64,000 nt of DNA from Gonatopus flavifemur (lineage: Eukaryota; Arthropoda; Insecta; Hymenoptera; Dryinidae), in the NCBI GenBank assembly GCA_018340375.1, contig JAFFJZ010000001.1, positions 33,410,001 through 33,474,000 on the forward strand, written 5' to 3'. Shown one piece after another: positions 10,825 to 23,000 of this stretch. Position 1 is the stretch's first letter. Each line of letters starts with the position of its first letter. Made by a program: the position numbers and the translations under genes. A model generated the notes under the pieces. It saw only the letters and a program-made list of their open reading frames with translations. It was not told the origin of the DNA and ran no database searches.

Positions 10825-13254
10825 ATGGTTGTAGCCAGCGGTGGATGGGTACAAAATGTCACTTATTCTACGGACCAGACCAACTCCAACTTGAATAATA
10901 CTCAAAACGAGGTTGCGACGGAGAACAATAACAATAATAACAAAATGGGTGTTGCCAAGGGTATTCTAATTTGCCGTGATAATTCTCATCCGTTTCACGA
11001 GCGTACTCTGTCCCTTCAGCATCCTATAAAAATTGGACGCTCCGTAGCTAGAGCAAGAGCGGGTAGCAACAATGCGATTTTCGATTGCAAAGTATTATCC
11101 AGAAACCACGCGTTATTATGGTATTCCGGGGGAAAATTCTATTTGCAAGACACTCGTAGCAGTAACGGCACTTTTATCAACAATCTGAGATTAAGTCCTT
11201 CCGGTTTGGAATCCACCCCCATGGAAGTATGTTCAGGGGATATAGTGCAATTTGGCGTGGATGTGATCGAGAATACAAAAAAGGTTACTCATGGATGTAT
11301 AATCGCGACATTAAAGTTATTTTTACCGGACGGCAAGGAGGCCAAAGCTAGCCTCAGCACGTCTATGATTTCTTTGACCAACAACGTATCTCTCGAAGAT
11401 CTTTATAAACTCCATCAGGTATTGGTGGAGGCTTCGAGACGGGAAAACGTCCTCTACACGAAGTTGAGATATCTCAAGCAACTCGTGGAAAATACTCGTA
11501 AAGCGGCGAATCAATCCTGGAAAGCCTTGATCACGGAAGATCGTCTTTTGTCTTGGGTAGAAACGGTGGAAAGTCAATTAGCCATTTATTCTAAAAATTA
11601 TTCTGAAAATCAAATTAGAAACGAACTGGTTAAACTTCACGAAGAAAAGGCGGAGTATCAGAATGTGGCTAAAGAGGCGTTACAAAAAGTTTTACAAGAA
11701 AAAATGGAATTACAACAAAGATTGGTGGAACTTGAAACACGTTTCATGGAAACTAAGAAGGAATGCGAGAGTTTGCAAAGTGCCCTAAAGTATAACGAGA
11801 GCGAGCTATACGAACTCAGTAGAAAACACGCGACCGTGCAGAAGGAACTCGAAGATACCAGCAACGAGCTTCGAAATACGGATGAAGTTATAAGAAAGAT
11901 GATGGAAGATTTGGTGAAAGAGAAATCCGAACTCAAATTCGCCCAACAAGCCGAGATGGATAAGAAATTGGAATTGGAATTCGTGCACAAACAGTCCCAA
12001 GATCTATCCATGTATTTAGCTCATATTTTCACGCACATCGCTGCCTTGAGGAACTACATCAACAAATTACAGTGCATGAATTTGAAATTGATGTCCGAAG
12101 ATATAATAGATTCCGAAAACGGAGAAAATCCTTTGGAACAGATCAACTCGATTTTGGAACAATTGCGGATTTATTACACGGATAACAAAATCAATACCGA
12201 CGTCAATTTATATTCCACCACGAAAACGGAGCAAGATAATCAAAATAATTCTGAAGAGATTGATTCGAATCAATTGAAAAATGTAAATTCCGATCTATCC
12301 TGTTCCAAAGATCAATTAGACAATTCGTTAATCGAGAATAACAGTTTCGTGGAATATATTCTGCCGCCGTCCTCGAAGAAGACTTTGATCAATGGGAATT
12401 GTAGCGTGGAGAACAACACTGCCGGGGATGTAGAATCCGATACGAATTCGGAAACAACGGAGGAAACTTGTAGCATCGTCAGCGACGACGTGAGTGAAAA
12501 ATCTATCATAGAATGTAAAAAGGAGGACCTCGTTTCCAAGATGGATGAAAAATCTTCGTCGAATCTTCCTAAGATACAAGTCACGTTCGCGGAGGACGAA
12601 GATGTCCTTCGATTGGAAATCCCGGAAAAAATTGAGGATGAATCGATAGTGAAGGAGAACGCGGCCACGATGGAATCCTCGTTAGAATATTTTACTGATT
12701 TGGACTCTATGGAGAAGGATGGAAAAAGCGGCAAGGAACTGAGAAATCAAAACATCAACATCGAAAAGGAATGTCCCGAGGAACACTTGGATGGAGATTA
12801 TGTTAAAACTTTGAAGCCTTCTTTGAACAAAACCGATCCCGTGCAACAGAACTCACCCTCGAGGGAGTACGTATTGAAATCTTTGATCAATTCCTTGGAA
12901 TCTCTCAAGGACGAGGACGACGCGGAAGCTCAACAGGTAGTGAAGAAGGAACTCGAAGATTTGAGGGAATGGCTCATCCACGAATCCAACGAAATGATCG
13001 TACACAAGCTGAAAGAATTGTATTATCGAGCGAAAAATGAGACTCAGAGGATGCAAGAGGTCAACGAGGAGCTGGTTATATTGAAAGAGAAATACAATGC
13101 GTCTGTGGATGAGAAAGCTGAGCTCTCTAGGCAATACGTAAATCTTAAAACACAATGCGGAGATTTGTTGAACGCGAGTTATACCGTGCCCATACATTAC
13201 GTAGCGCCTATCGCGTTAGCGTTAATATGGCTACTGTTTGAAAAAATATTTTAA
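10825..13254 (+). CDS. Slmap: SLMAP: FHA-domain, coiled-coil, tail-anchored STRIPAK subunit
   Basis: One uninterrupted exon of 809 codons. The start is the ATG at 10825; the open frame extends upstream only through a GTG. An in-frame ATG at 10945, in a better context, is an alternative. The FHA domain spans about residues 45-160 with the phosphopeptide-binding signature: IGRS (70-73), SRNHA (92-96), SNGTFIN (113-119). Long coiled coil about 190-420, an acidic low-complexity middle, a second coiled coil about 690-780, and a C-terminal hydrophobic anchor (IHYVAPIALALIWLLF). SLMAP binds phosphorylated Hippo/MST kinases through FHA and brings them to the STRIPAK PP2A complex, lowering Hippo signalling; the tail places it on ER, nuclear envelope or sarcolemma membranes. 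The lack of introns in the coding part is unusual compared with vertebrates, but there is no sign of decay. Confidence 0.93.
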   Translation: MVVASGGWVQNVTYSTDQTNSNLNNTQNEVATENNNNNNKMGVAKGILICRDNSHPFHERTLSLQHPIKIGRSVARARAGSNNAIFDCKVLSRNHALLWYSGGKFYLQDTRSSNGTFINNLRLSPSGLESTPMEVCSGDIVQFGVDVIENTKKVTHGCIIATLKLFLPDGKEAKASLSTSMISLTNNVSLEDLYKLHQVLVEASRRENVLYTKLRYLKQLVENTRKAANQSWKALITEDRLLSWVETVESQLAIYSKNYSENQIRNELVKLHEEKAEYQNVAKEALQKVLQEKMELQQRLVELETRFMETKKECESLQSALKYNESELYELSRKHATVQKELEDTSNELRNTDEVIRKMMEDLVKEKSELKFAQQAEMDKKLELEFVHKQSQDLSMYLAHIFTHIAALRNYINKLQCMNLKLMSEDIIDSENGENPLEQINSILEQLRIYYTDNKINTDVNLYSTTKTEQDNQNNSEEIDSNQLKNVNSDLSCSKDQLDNSLIENNSFVEYILPPSSKKTLINGNCSVENNTAGDVESDTNSETTEETCSIVSDDVSEKSIIECKKEDLVSKMDEKSSSNLPKIQVTFAEDEDVLRLEIPEKIEDESIVKENAATMESSLEYFTDLDSMEKDGKSGKELRNQNINIEKECPEEHLDGDYVKTLKPSLNKTDPVQQNSPSREYVLKSLINSLESLKDEDDAEAQQVVKKELEDLREWLIHESNEMIVHKLKELYYRAKNETQRMQEVNEELVILKEKYNASVDEKAELSRQYVNLKTQCGDLLNASYTVPIHYVAPIALALIWLLFEKIF

Positions 13255-16200
13255 TATTCTTTTGTATATATATATATATATATATATCAACGGATGATTA
13301 TCTAATTTTATTGAAAGCATGATAAAAGCGTGACTGAAGGAAAACATACTGAAAAATCTCCTGGTATTTTTTAAAAATACTCTGAAGAATGAATTCTCTC
13401 GAATTCGTTGGAACGAGGAACTTGTCGAGGAGTTTTTCAGTCGGTATGAACTGTCCACTGGCAGAGAGTGAATGAATGAATGGTCGTTTGTTGAATGAAT
13501 GACGAGTGAAAAAAAAATGTTTTTTTATCTCCAACGATCTTTGTGCAATTGAATTTTTTCAAAAAACAAACAAAAAAAATGTATACACTGAAACTTTGTG
13601 CAAATTTTGTGGAAAAAGGTGTGGGCTTCGATTGAATATAAGGATGAGATTTCATCATTTTTATACAATTTAAAATAAGATTCATATACACATAATTGGA
13701 TGATTTAATCCTCGCACATCGTATTACACGAGATTTTTTGTGCTTGTCAAATTTTATCCGGGGCCTTATCATTGATATTTCAATCTTTACTTGACTTTGA
13801 TCTATTATATACGTAGGAATCAACGGTGTAACTAAATTTATCTTGAATTTGGCTGTAATATACCTTCATTTTCTTCGAGTAGTATAGTGTGCGAGTTTTG
13901 AATTGTAATGTACTACGCGGTGTCCTAAAATTTGAAGCAATGTTTTCTTTTGTATCATAGCCTAGAGAAATCATTGATTGTCAAAAAGTCACTGATTTGT
14001 TCATTGATCTTAGGATATCCTGTGTATGTGTAATATATACGTATATAATGTATACAAACTTTCAAATGAAATTCGTGTCAAATTTTGAACGATTTTGTTC
14101 GCAAATGAGTCAACATTGTTGGAACTTTTAATCAAAAATATTAGGATTGTATCTGAAAATTGTTGCCAATTTCGACAAATTGAAAAGAGGATAACCGTTG
14201 TTCGAATTGCGAGCAAAATCGTAACAAATATTGTGTACAGTTATGAATAATTATACTTTATACTGGTTGTTTCACGTGCACGAAATATCTAGACCCGTAC
14301 TTTACACGAACAAATACATACAGATCCCTCACAGCTCGAAAAAGATCTCTGAACTCGATACCAAACTTTGTTTTTCAAATTAGAGACATAATTAGAAACG
14401 TAATTGTATGATGATTTTCGTTTAGGCCACGAATTCCGAAGAAGCTCTTAACAATGTGTCTCAAAATAAAAACAGGAGCAATTTTGAGGAATTATTCCTG
14501 GTTTGAAACATATTGTAAGTACTCTTTGTGCGAGTATGCACGCACATGCGTATTCCACGCAAATTTGGACTGATAAACGTAAGAATTGGAAATTAAGAGA
14601 ACAAATTATCGTTAGTATTGGATGAATGATCGTAAACATCTGTCGTCAAATTTTTCCCTAATGCTAATAACAAGAGTGCAAATAGAATTAAAAAATATTC
14701 AGCATTAAACGTGCTTTGTCAAGAAACATTAAACAAACAGATAAATTAGGAGGACTAAAGATGGTTACTGTTGATAAATTTTATTTCTACTTTATTTGTG
14801 ATTCAGAAGGCCCTGGAGTATTTTGTAAAAAATGTATGTAAAATGATATAATAAATTGTTCGTAATATCTCCCGATGGTATCTTCATATGATCTTGTAAT
14901 TTTTCATACATTTTTTTATGGGGTGGAATAGTTATTATATATTATTTAAAACCGCTTGAATGAGATCAGATATGTGAGATGATTCAAAAAAGGTTTCAAA
15001 TTGTATCGTTTAAAGTTTTGAATCGTTTATCGAAACACACACTTTACCTGGACCCTGTTCAACCAGTATTTTTTAATTGGATTTCGTTATATTTTATTTG
15101 AAATCCGTTTTTGATGAACGATTCGAATTTCTTATTTTACGTGTCTTTTGTTGTTAACAAAAATGCTTCTGTCGTTGAATGTGCATTCGATAAAGGTACA
15201 TCGCTTACGTTAACGAATGAACAAAAAATATATATATATATATATATATGTAGAGGTTTCTTTTCTTTTCCATAAAATGTTGTTTTACGAGTCACACGGT
15301 TGAATGTTTACTTCCTCTGCCAAATTATGAATGTTACTAATCTAATAATTTATATATAAAAAACAAATACTTTCTAATGTAATTTGAAATATTTATTTTA
15401 TTAACGTTATTGTCGCAGCACAATTATACAAAGAAAAGTCTTGATGGAATATTCATGTATTCGTGCATACGCTGGACGATTTATATATTCACACACAAAA
15501 CACGTACACAAAGTTTATCACGTTACCATTGCAAACGAGGAACCAAAATCAAAGGACATATGCACATGTTTGCATACGCACGGGAAGGGTCTGACGAATT
15601 TTATAAATTCCTTTCAATATATTTCATTAGAAAACCACCTGTGCTTATGAAAAATGTACGTATACGCGAATTACGGGATGATTCGGATTTCGGAATCCAA
15701 TCGAGTGTTTGCTTAGGTGAAATTTCATTCGAAACCTGATCAATGGAGACAATCAATTACCTGTAAATTTGCAATTCTTTTATTTCAATTTTGCGTAAAA
15801 TTTCAAACTAAAATCAGGAAGGAAGTATTGAAAATATCGTTGCAGAGTGGATGTATAATTTGAAATACCCTGAATCATCTCGTATATTGTACAGGAAGTA
15901 ACATAGATTAAGGCACAAATTATGTTAGATAAGAGTGTAGACAATACAATATTATGAAATGTTCAACACGCTGCCAATCTGAAAATCCATATCTTGAACA
16001 TGTGGCGTTGATAAAAAGGTTCAAAAAGTACTATTATTTTTATCGTGTAATCTCTTATATATATATATATAAACTCTTATTTGTGACACACAGTAAATTT
16101 CAGGGATCAAATGATATATCATAATTTTGCTAATTCATATCTATCCAAATTGTCAATAACCAGAATCGTTCTTTTGAATCGACGCGATGATAAAGGATGA

Positions 16201-17022
16201 AATCGATTTAAAAAGCTATATATTTTTGCAGTGTCATAGTTGAAACAATTTCATGTTATTGAGTTATTCGTTTATCAGTTTTCATATTTTTTCTGCAAAA
16301 ACATTAAAAGCATCAGAAGCTTTGATCGACCTATGTATATATATATATATGTACTGAAGAAAAAAAAAGAAGCAAGGATAAATATCAATTGATGGAAAAG
16401 AAATTTGCATGGAGCCCATACGAATGGCCTAGATTTATTATGTCTACATATTTGGGGAAACTCTTAACGATACTTTTTTATTCATGTTTTTTATACAAAT
16501 CATCAGCATTGAAAATTTAATAACCCCTCATTAGATTTTAATCATTAGCTAGAGTGCCATCTCGAATGAAGAAACAAGAAGGTAGAAGAAGAAGAACAAC
16601 AACAACGACAAACAAAAAGAAATGAAAAATCATATTTCAATTTCTTGGGTATTCTCTTTGTTTCTGTTCTCAAAGATTTTTCCAGTGAATTATCATTTTC
16701 GTATAATATATTATATTGCAACAAGATAGAACAATAAAAATTTTGACTAATAGATAAATATTGTATATAACATTGTTGATCTTACTATGTATGTAACAAT
16801 CGATAATATCATAAATTAATAAAAAAAAAAAAAAACACCCAACTTAACGAATAAAGTGTTTGTTATTTAAATGCTTGGTATTGATTTGCATTTTGAAATA
16901 CAAAATGAAAAGACAATTCGTAATTATTTGGTGAATTTTTGAATTTCCAGTTGTTCGCTTCTCGGGTTGGGCAAAAGGTCGGAAAGGTCGGGTTCTCGCA
17001 TTGATTTAAACATGTCGTGGTG
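13255..17022. other. Intergenic region: SLMAP 3' UTR and ZC3H10 5' region
   Basis: 3.8 kb of AT-rich sequence without a supported gene. It contains (TA)n microsatellites at about 13266-13287, 15228-15250, 16056-16071 and 16333-16350. An AATAAA at about 14850 could end the SLMAP transcript. At 16941-16951 the stretch TTTGAATTTCCAG looks like a 3' splice site opening the ZC3H10 coding exon, which implies an unseen 5' UTR exon. Confidence 0.4.
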
Positions 17023-17023
17023 A
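17012..17023 (+). promoter_or_regulatory. Three-codon uORF overlapping the ZC3H10 start
   Basis: ATG TCG TGG TGA ends in the same A that begins the main ATG (TGATG overlap). Such an arrangement would require leaky scanning or stop-start reinitiation for the main frame. Confidence 0.5.
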
Positions 17024-20000
17024 TGAAGAAATTGAAAAAGAAGTCCACGGACTCCATAACGAGTGGATCCCATGCGATCATTGTTATGCCAGGAGGTGGA
17101 CCGACGAACGTAATAAACGGAGATGGATCTCCTACGAGAGTTTGTAGAGACTTTTTACGTAACGTTTGTCATCGAGGGAAACGTTGTAAATACCTCCACG
17201 AGAGATCCGAGGACGATCCCATAGAAGAATACACGTTTTGCCATGATTTTCAAAATGGTATATGCAACTGGCCTGGTTGTAAATTTCTGCACTGCACCGA
17301 GAGCGAAGAGAAACGTTTCAGAGCGACCGGAGAATTACCGCCTCACGTGTTGAATAGATTGAAGAATAATAATGAAAAGTTCGAATATCCGATATGCAAG
17401 GATTTCGTCAAGGGTAGTTGCCAAAGAACCAATTGTAAATTCAGGCATTATAAAAAGGAGGAACCTCAACACAACGTGGTAACACCGTCGCATCATAATG
17501 TGACGAGATCTCAGCATAACTTTAACGGCACCGCCAATGGCGAGAATCGCAGATACGAAGAGGATAGAAAGTTAATACATAATCTTTTTTGTTTTTATAA
17601 TTTATTATTTGAATGTCATTGTAAACGAGAAAAGGGACGTAAACTCGGTTTGTTACTTGGAGAAAATCATTCAAACGAGTCAAGTTTATGCTCCCTGTTG
17701 AAAAGAAAGATTAGGATATTATTACCGTGGAGTAACAATTTTTCATTCGATTTCTATTTTCAGTTACCATTGGCAGATCGAAGATCAACATAATTTAGTA
17801 TCGAACGAGGGTTACAACGCTCCTTCGCATCAGAACGATTATATCGGGCCCCCCGAACCGAAGAGGCGTATAGTTCCTGGAGAGACGGTTGTACATTTCG
17901 AAACTTCCCCGATCGTGAGTCAACACGCGGCACAGCCGGTTACTCCGAGCTATTACTATCCGGTCATACCCCGTAACGAGGCCAGAGCCATCGTTTTGGA
18001 GGATGAAAACGCCCTGTTGAGAAAGAAAATAGAGGAATTGAAGAAACAGGTTAGATTATTATTCTTTTCAAATTCAAAAGCTTCTTCCGAAAGGCCGTCC
18101 ATAAACTACGTAGCCCTATTTTTGCGACCTTTTGGAACCTAGTTTCTTACGTTCAACCAAAAGAATTTTTATTCAAAATATGACCCTAATAAAATTTTCA
18201 TCGACTGAAATGAAAGATTTATTCCATTGAAATAAAATTTTTCTCATTCCAAATGAAATTCACTTGGATCAAGTGGAATCTTATTCGATCCAATCAAATA
18301 TCTATTCGGTTTATATTCAAGTGGATGATTTTTCTGGATGTTCATATAGAATTTTCATATAGAACTACGTACAGTCGGTGTGGAAAGTATTCGTACAGTT
18401 ATTAATTAAAAATAAACGTTCAAATATCTGCATCGATAATGAATTATAAAGGAAAAATATACATGGATAGAGATTGGAACTTTATGCTAGGAGCATAAAA
18501 GCATAAATTCAGATAATGCGATTTAAGCTTAATATTTTCATTATACTGGACTATGTAATTGAGATTAACTTGAAATTCGCAAGCATGATAAAGCATAATT
18601 TCCCACTCGGAGCAGCATACGAGAATTTCAGCATATTTGCTGCATAATCATTTAAAAAATCGCGAATTTCAAATTTCCAACAAATTTTCATCCCACAACT
18701 TTATGGAAAAAAATTGTTTTCCTGAAATTTCGTTTCTAAAATTGGAAAAAAATCTTCCTTGAAATTTGGACTCTGTACCGTGATGAATGGATTTATCAAA
18801 AGTCATTAATTCGATTCAATATCAAGACTTTTGTTTTAACTCTGATTCCAACTTTTCTCAGGATGAGTGGAGTATTACAAAAATGGTGCAGTAATTAATA
18901 CATTAAACAGAAACTCTTGCCGAGTACTCAAAATCAAAATTAATTAACGTCGGCTGAGAATTAAGTCGAAGGTGGATTTTTGTTTATGGATTCACCAAAA
19001 TTTCCTACTGCAAAACAATCGATTTGTTTTTATCACTGAAAACAGCGAATTCGAAATACTTGGAGCGATTTGGGGTACCTTTGGGTGCACCCAATGAACT
19101 CAACTATTGAAGATTTTATATGATTATCATTGTATGGGATTATATAATATACATGTATCCAATAAAAGATGAATGATCACGTACTGGATGAGAACAAAAA
19201 GAAATAAAAATCAAAATTCGCATATAATCTGATGTCTAATTATCCGTGATGAGTGATAATTTATGTTTGGGTTCATTCTTTTAGTTCTTTTGGAATTGTA
19301 GAAAAGTGTAACTAGCACAAACAGAGGTCATGATTCATTCGTGTGGATTTGAGTTTCGGAATATCAGCTTCCAAATTTACTAAAATAATGAAACTTCACA
19401 TTTCAGTTATTAAACTCTGAATTACGTATGTTAAAAGACTGAAAATTCATTATTTATGGGTATTTTGCGTCACATCGACTCACATGTGTTATTCAAAATT
19501 ACAAGGAAAAGCATTTTGATAATCAATAAGGAAATATAAAGAAATAATTTTAGCAGAATTTTGAAAAACAAAGAGCATAACTGAAGCATAAATCGCTCTT
19601 CAAAAAAGCACAAAGTTCCTATCTCTATACATGGAAAATAATCTTTGGTGTTTGTGAAAGAGATTGAATGTGAACAGAATTTTATTACTCTCAATGTCAA
19701 CAAAAAAATTTACAAAAACACAATACATGTCAAAATAACCGCGTAAAAAGTATTCGTACACTTGCATCGACAATTAAAAAACTATAAAAAAAACTAAATA
19801 CCCACTGTATCAATATTTTGTCGGATAGCCTTTTGATTCCATAATAGCTTCAAGCCTTCTTGGCATGGATTTCACTAGGTTGGATGTCACAGCGGGTTGG
19901 ATTTTATTCCAGTCCCCTGAAAGCGCAGCGTTTAAACTTTCCTTTGATGTAACGTGGTGGGATCGTGTTTTTTCTTCCAGATGATCCCATAGGTGTTCCT

Positions 20001-23000
20001 ATAGGATTGATGTCTGGTGATTGCGGTGGCGTTTGTAAATATTTGGGAACGTTATACGATATCCATTGCCTAGTATTATACGCTGGATGCTTAGGGTCGT
20101 TGTCTTGCGTAAAAGTGAAATCGTTTCCAAGTCCCATTTTATTGGCGTTGGAGTGATTGTGGGTCTCGAGTATGTCAAAATCAGTATTGTCCAGATCAAA
20201 TTATTTACGTGAAAATACCTCAAAAAGTACCATACTGGCTTGGACTTTCCAATGTAAAACAATTTTGGAAGACATATGGAAAATGCAAAATAGGTATTTT
20301 GAAAATGGTTTTATTTGAATTAGAAGTTTTGGTTTTTATGGAGAATTGAAGCTACATCATTACCGAGTGTTTGATTAATTCATCGCAATAAAATAAGTAT
20401 ACTATAGTTAATTGAAGAAGGAATGGAGATAATTTTATTTGTTTTTTAATTAAAATTTTGTTCGATTTCAATAGGACTCATTTTTCAAATAATTCGTCAC
20501 TCATTTTTCTCTTATGAGGTCTCATAATAATACCTCCGAATGAAAACAGGCGTTCCACTGGCGCAGAGCTAGGTAGACAAGTATTGAATCTTAAGAATAT
20601 TTTTTTGATTGTGGGGTAAGCATGTAGCATTTCAAGAGAAGGGTTCACGTCTTGAAGATATTGAAGAGCTTCCAGATTGCTCTCATTAGTATCGACATCG
20701 GCAAATGATGAGTTTGAGTCCTCTTGAAACATGTGGTATGATTCGTCTTTTTCTCTTTGCTTTGTAGAGGTGCTATCTTTTTCTAAATTTTGTTTCTCCA
20801 CATGCTTCATGTTTCGGACTTCTGTTGATATTAGTGCTTCCACGCATTCTCGCTTGTCTTTTGGTGCCCATTTTAGTTTGAAAAATGGATGAGATACTGA
20901 GGCTAATATCGCATCATTCACTGAAGATTCCAGTAGCAGGAATTTTTTGAAACGTCGACTAAAATTTTTATCAATAACCTATACTGAAGGATGACAATAA
21001 GAGCATTTATCGTAGTGACGAATGATCTACCTACGCGTATGGAACAATCAACCTAAGCAAAGGTCTAAATATATAGACGTGTTCTCATTCGTCATTTCTG
21101 AGATATGGAACCATTTCAAATAATGCACATCTCTGCTAAAGAAGTATAGTACACTACTTTTGTAGATATTTTCATGTAAATAATTTGATCTGGACAGGAC
21201 TGATGCTCGAACACTATAAAGTATGGTACTTTTTAGCAGATTTTCTTTCTCCGTGCAATACCATCGATGAAATGTAACGATCCAATTGCATTGGCACTCA
21301 TATAACCCCATACTATTGCAGAGCCATCACCGTGTTTAACGGTGGGTAATAGATTTTCCTTTCCGAATGCTGTGTTTTTTTTCCTCCAGACAATAATTCT
21401 TTTTTTTTTACCCAAAAATTTCAAACTTACTTTCGTCAGTGAAAATTGCCTTGTTCCAGTCCTCCATCGGATTGTTAAGATGTTATTTAGCGAATTCCAA
21501 TCGTTTCTTACGATTAATCTAATTCACGAAATATTTCTTTCTTGCAATTCGTCCATGATATTCACTGCTTTGCTTCGTAGGTAATAATCGCGCACAGTAC
21601 TAGTAGAAACACTTGTACCACTATTTTTAAGCTCTGTAGCAATTTGTCCAGCACTTATCCATGGGTTTTGCTTAATTTTACGAATGATTATTCGTTGATC
21701 GTATTCATTCAGCTTTCGCGGGCGGCCAGATCTTGTTGCATTTTGAACCGTCTTTCGCAATCCCATTCTATCGATAATGCTTTGAACTGTAGATCCAGGT
21801 TTATCTACTATCTTAGAAATTTGACTAAGTGATTTGCATTGATCGTGCAATCGCACCCAGAGAAAAAAATGGTATTACCAACTATGAAAATGTGGTGAAA
21901 TAGCACCTCAACTATGTGATTTTTGTTTTCAGAACTATGTAGGCTATATTTAGATGAACTATGTAAATTGGATCACAATGACCACAGAAGTTGTGGAACT
22001 AGAAATTTTTCTTGTTAAAAATTCATATGACATGGTGGGAGCAACTATGTTTTGGGGATTGGACGTACTATGAGTTAAATGCGATTGAAATCGAGTCAGC
22101 AATATTATGTCCTCAGAAAAAATAGTCATTAGAACTACTGAAAATACTTGAGAGAACTATGAACAGTTAGTTACCACAGCTATTAATCAATATTTACGAT
22201 CAGAAGATTGAACAAATTGTATGATGAAAAAAAAAAGGTAATTCAATGTACGTCATAGAGTTGAAGTACTAATACTAGTATTTGTGATTTTTATCCCTCA
22301 AGAATACAATAAAAATTTTCTATCTCACCTGACAGGGAATCGAACCTATAAATCCTACATACCTACCTAACAATCTACAAACTTTACACCTAACCGATAA
22401 GTTACATCGCGAATTCATATAAGAGCAACTTACAAGAAGTTATTGTTTTACGAATGAATGAAGTTTGTCAACATTAGTTCTGTTGCCTATAACCTCTCCG
22501 CAATAAGAAGCATTCACCGATAAAAAATGACGTTTAAGCTAAAATGTAACCGGAACCATTTGTAATCGTAATCGTAATTTCCAAACTCCCCATAACCATA
22601 ATTGAAAGCATATTTTCATAGTCATTGAAATATAGAATCGGGATCCTTGTAATTTCGGAAAATTAAATGTCACATAGCGAAAAATTTCGTGTCATTCCTC
22701 GTGTCCACTCAGAGTTTGTGTTGAAAACAACATATTACATTCTGATATTCACAGATTTTCAGTGTAAATTTAACATTTTTGTGTTGATTTGATGCATTTT
22801 TTGTATTAATATTTAACATAAATTGCAAGTGGACTTCCTGGGACATGCGCGTGTAGTAAAAATACACAAAATCCATCAAATAAGTGAATCACTATTAGTA
22901 ACAGGTAATCAGTTATGAGAAAAGTTATTTGTAATATGTTTCAGTTGTGTGCAGTTTGAAAAGATAGTTATGGAAGCGAGTTGAAGTTTGAGTATTCCAA

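Noticed and set aside
11323..13197. Several long minus-strand frames
   Set aside because: Antisense shadows of the SLMAP coding exon, rich in Leu/Ser/Phe as expected from reverse reading.
13266..13287. (TA)n tract as a possible promoter or origin
   Set aside because: One of several ordinary TA microsatellites in the window with no accompanying motif.
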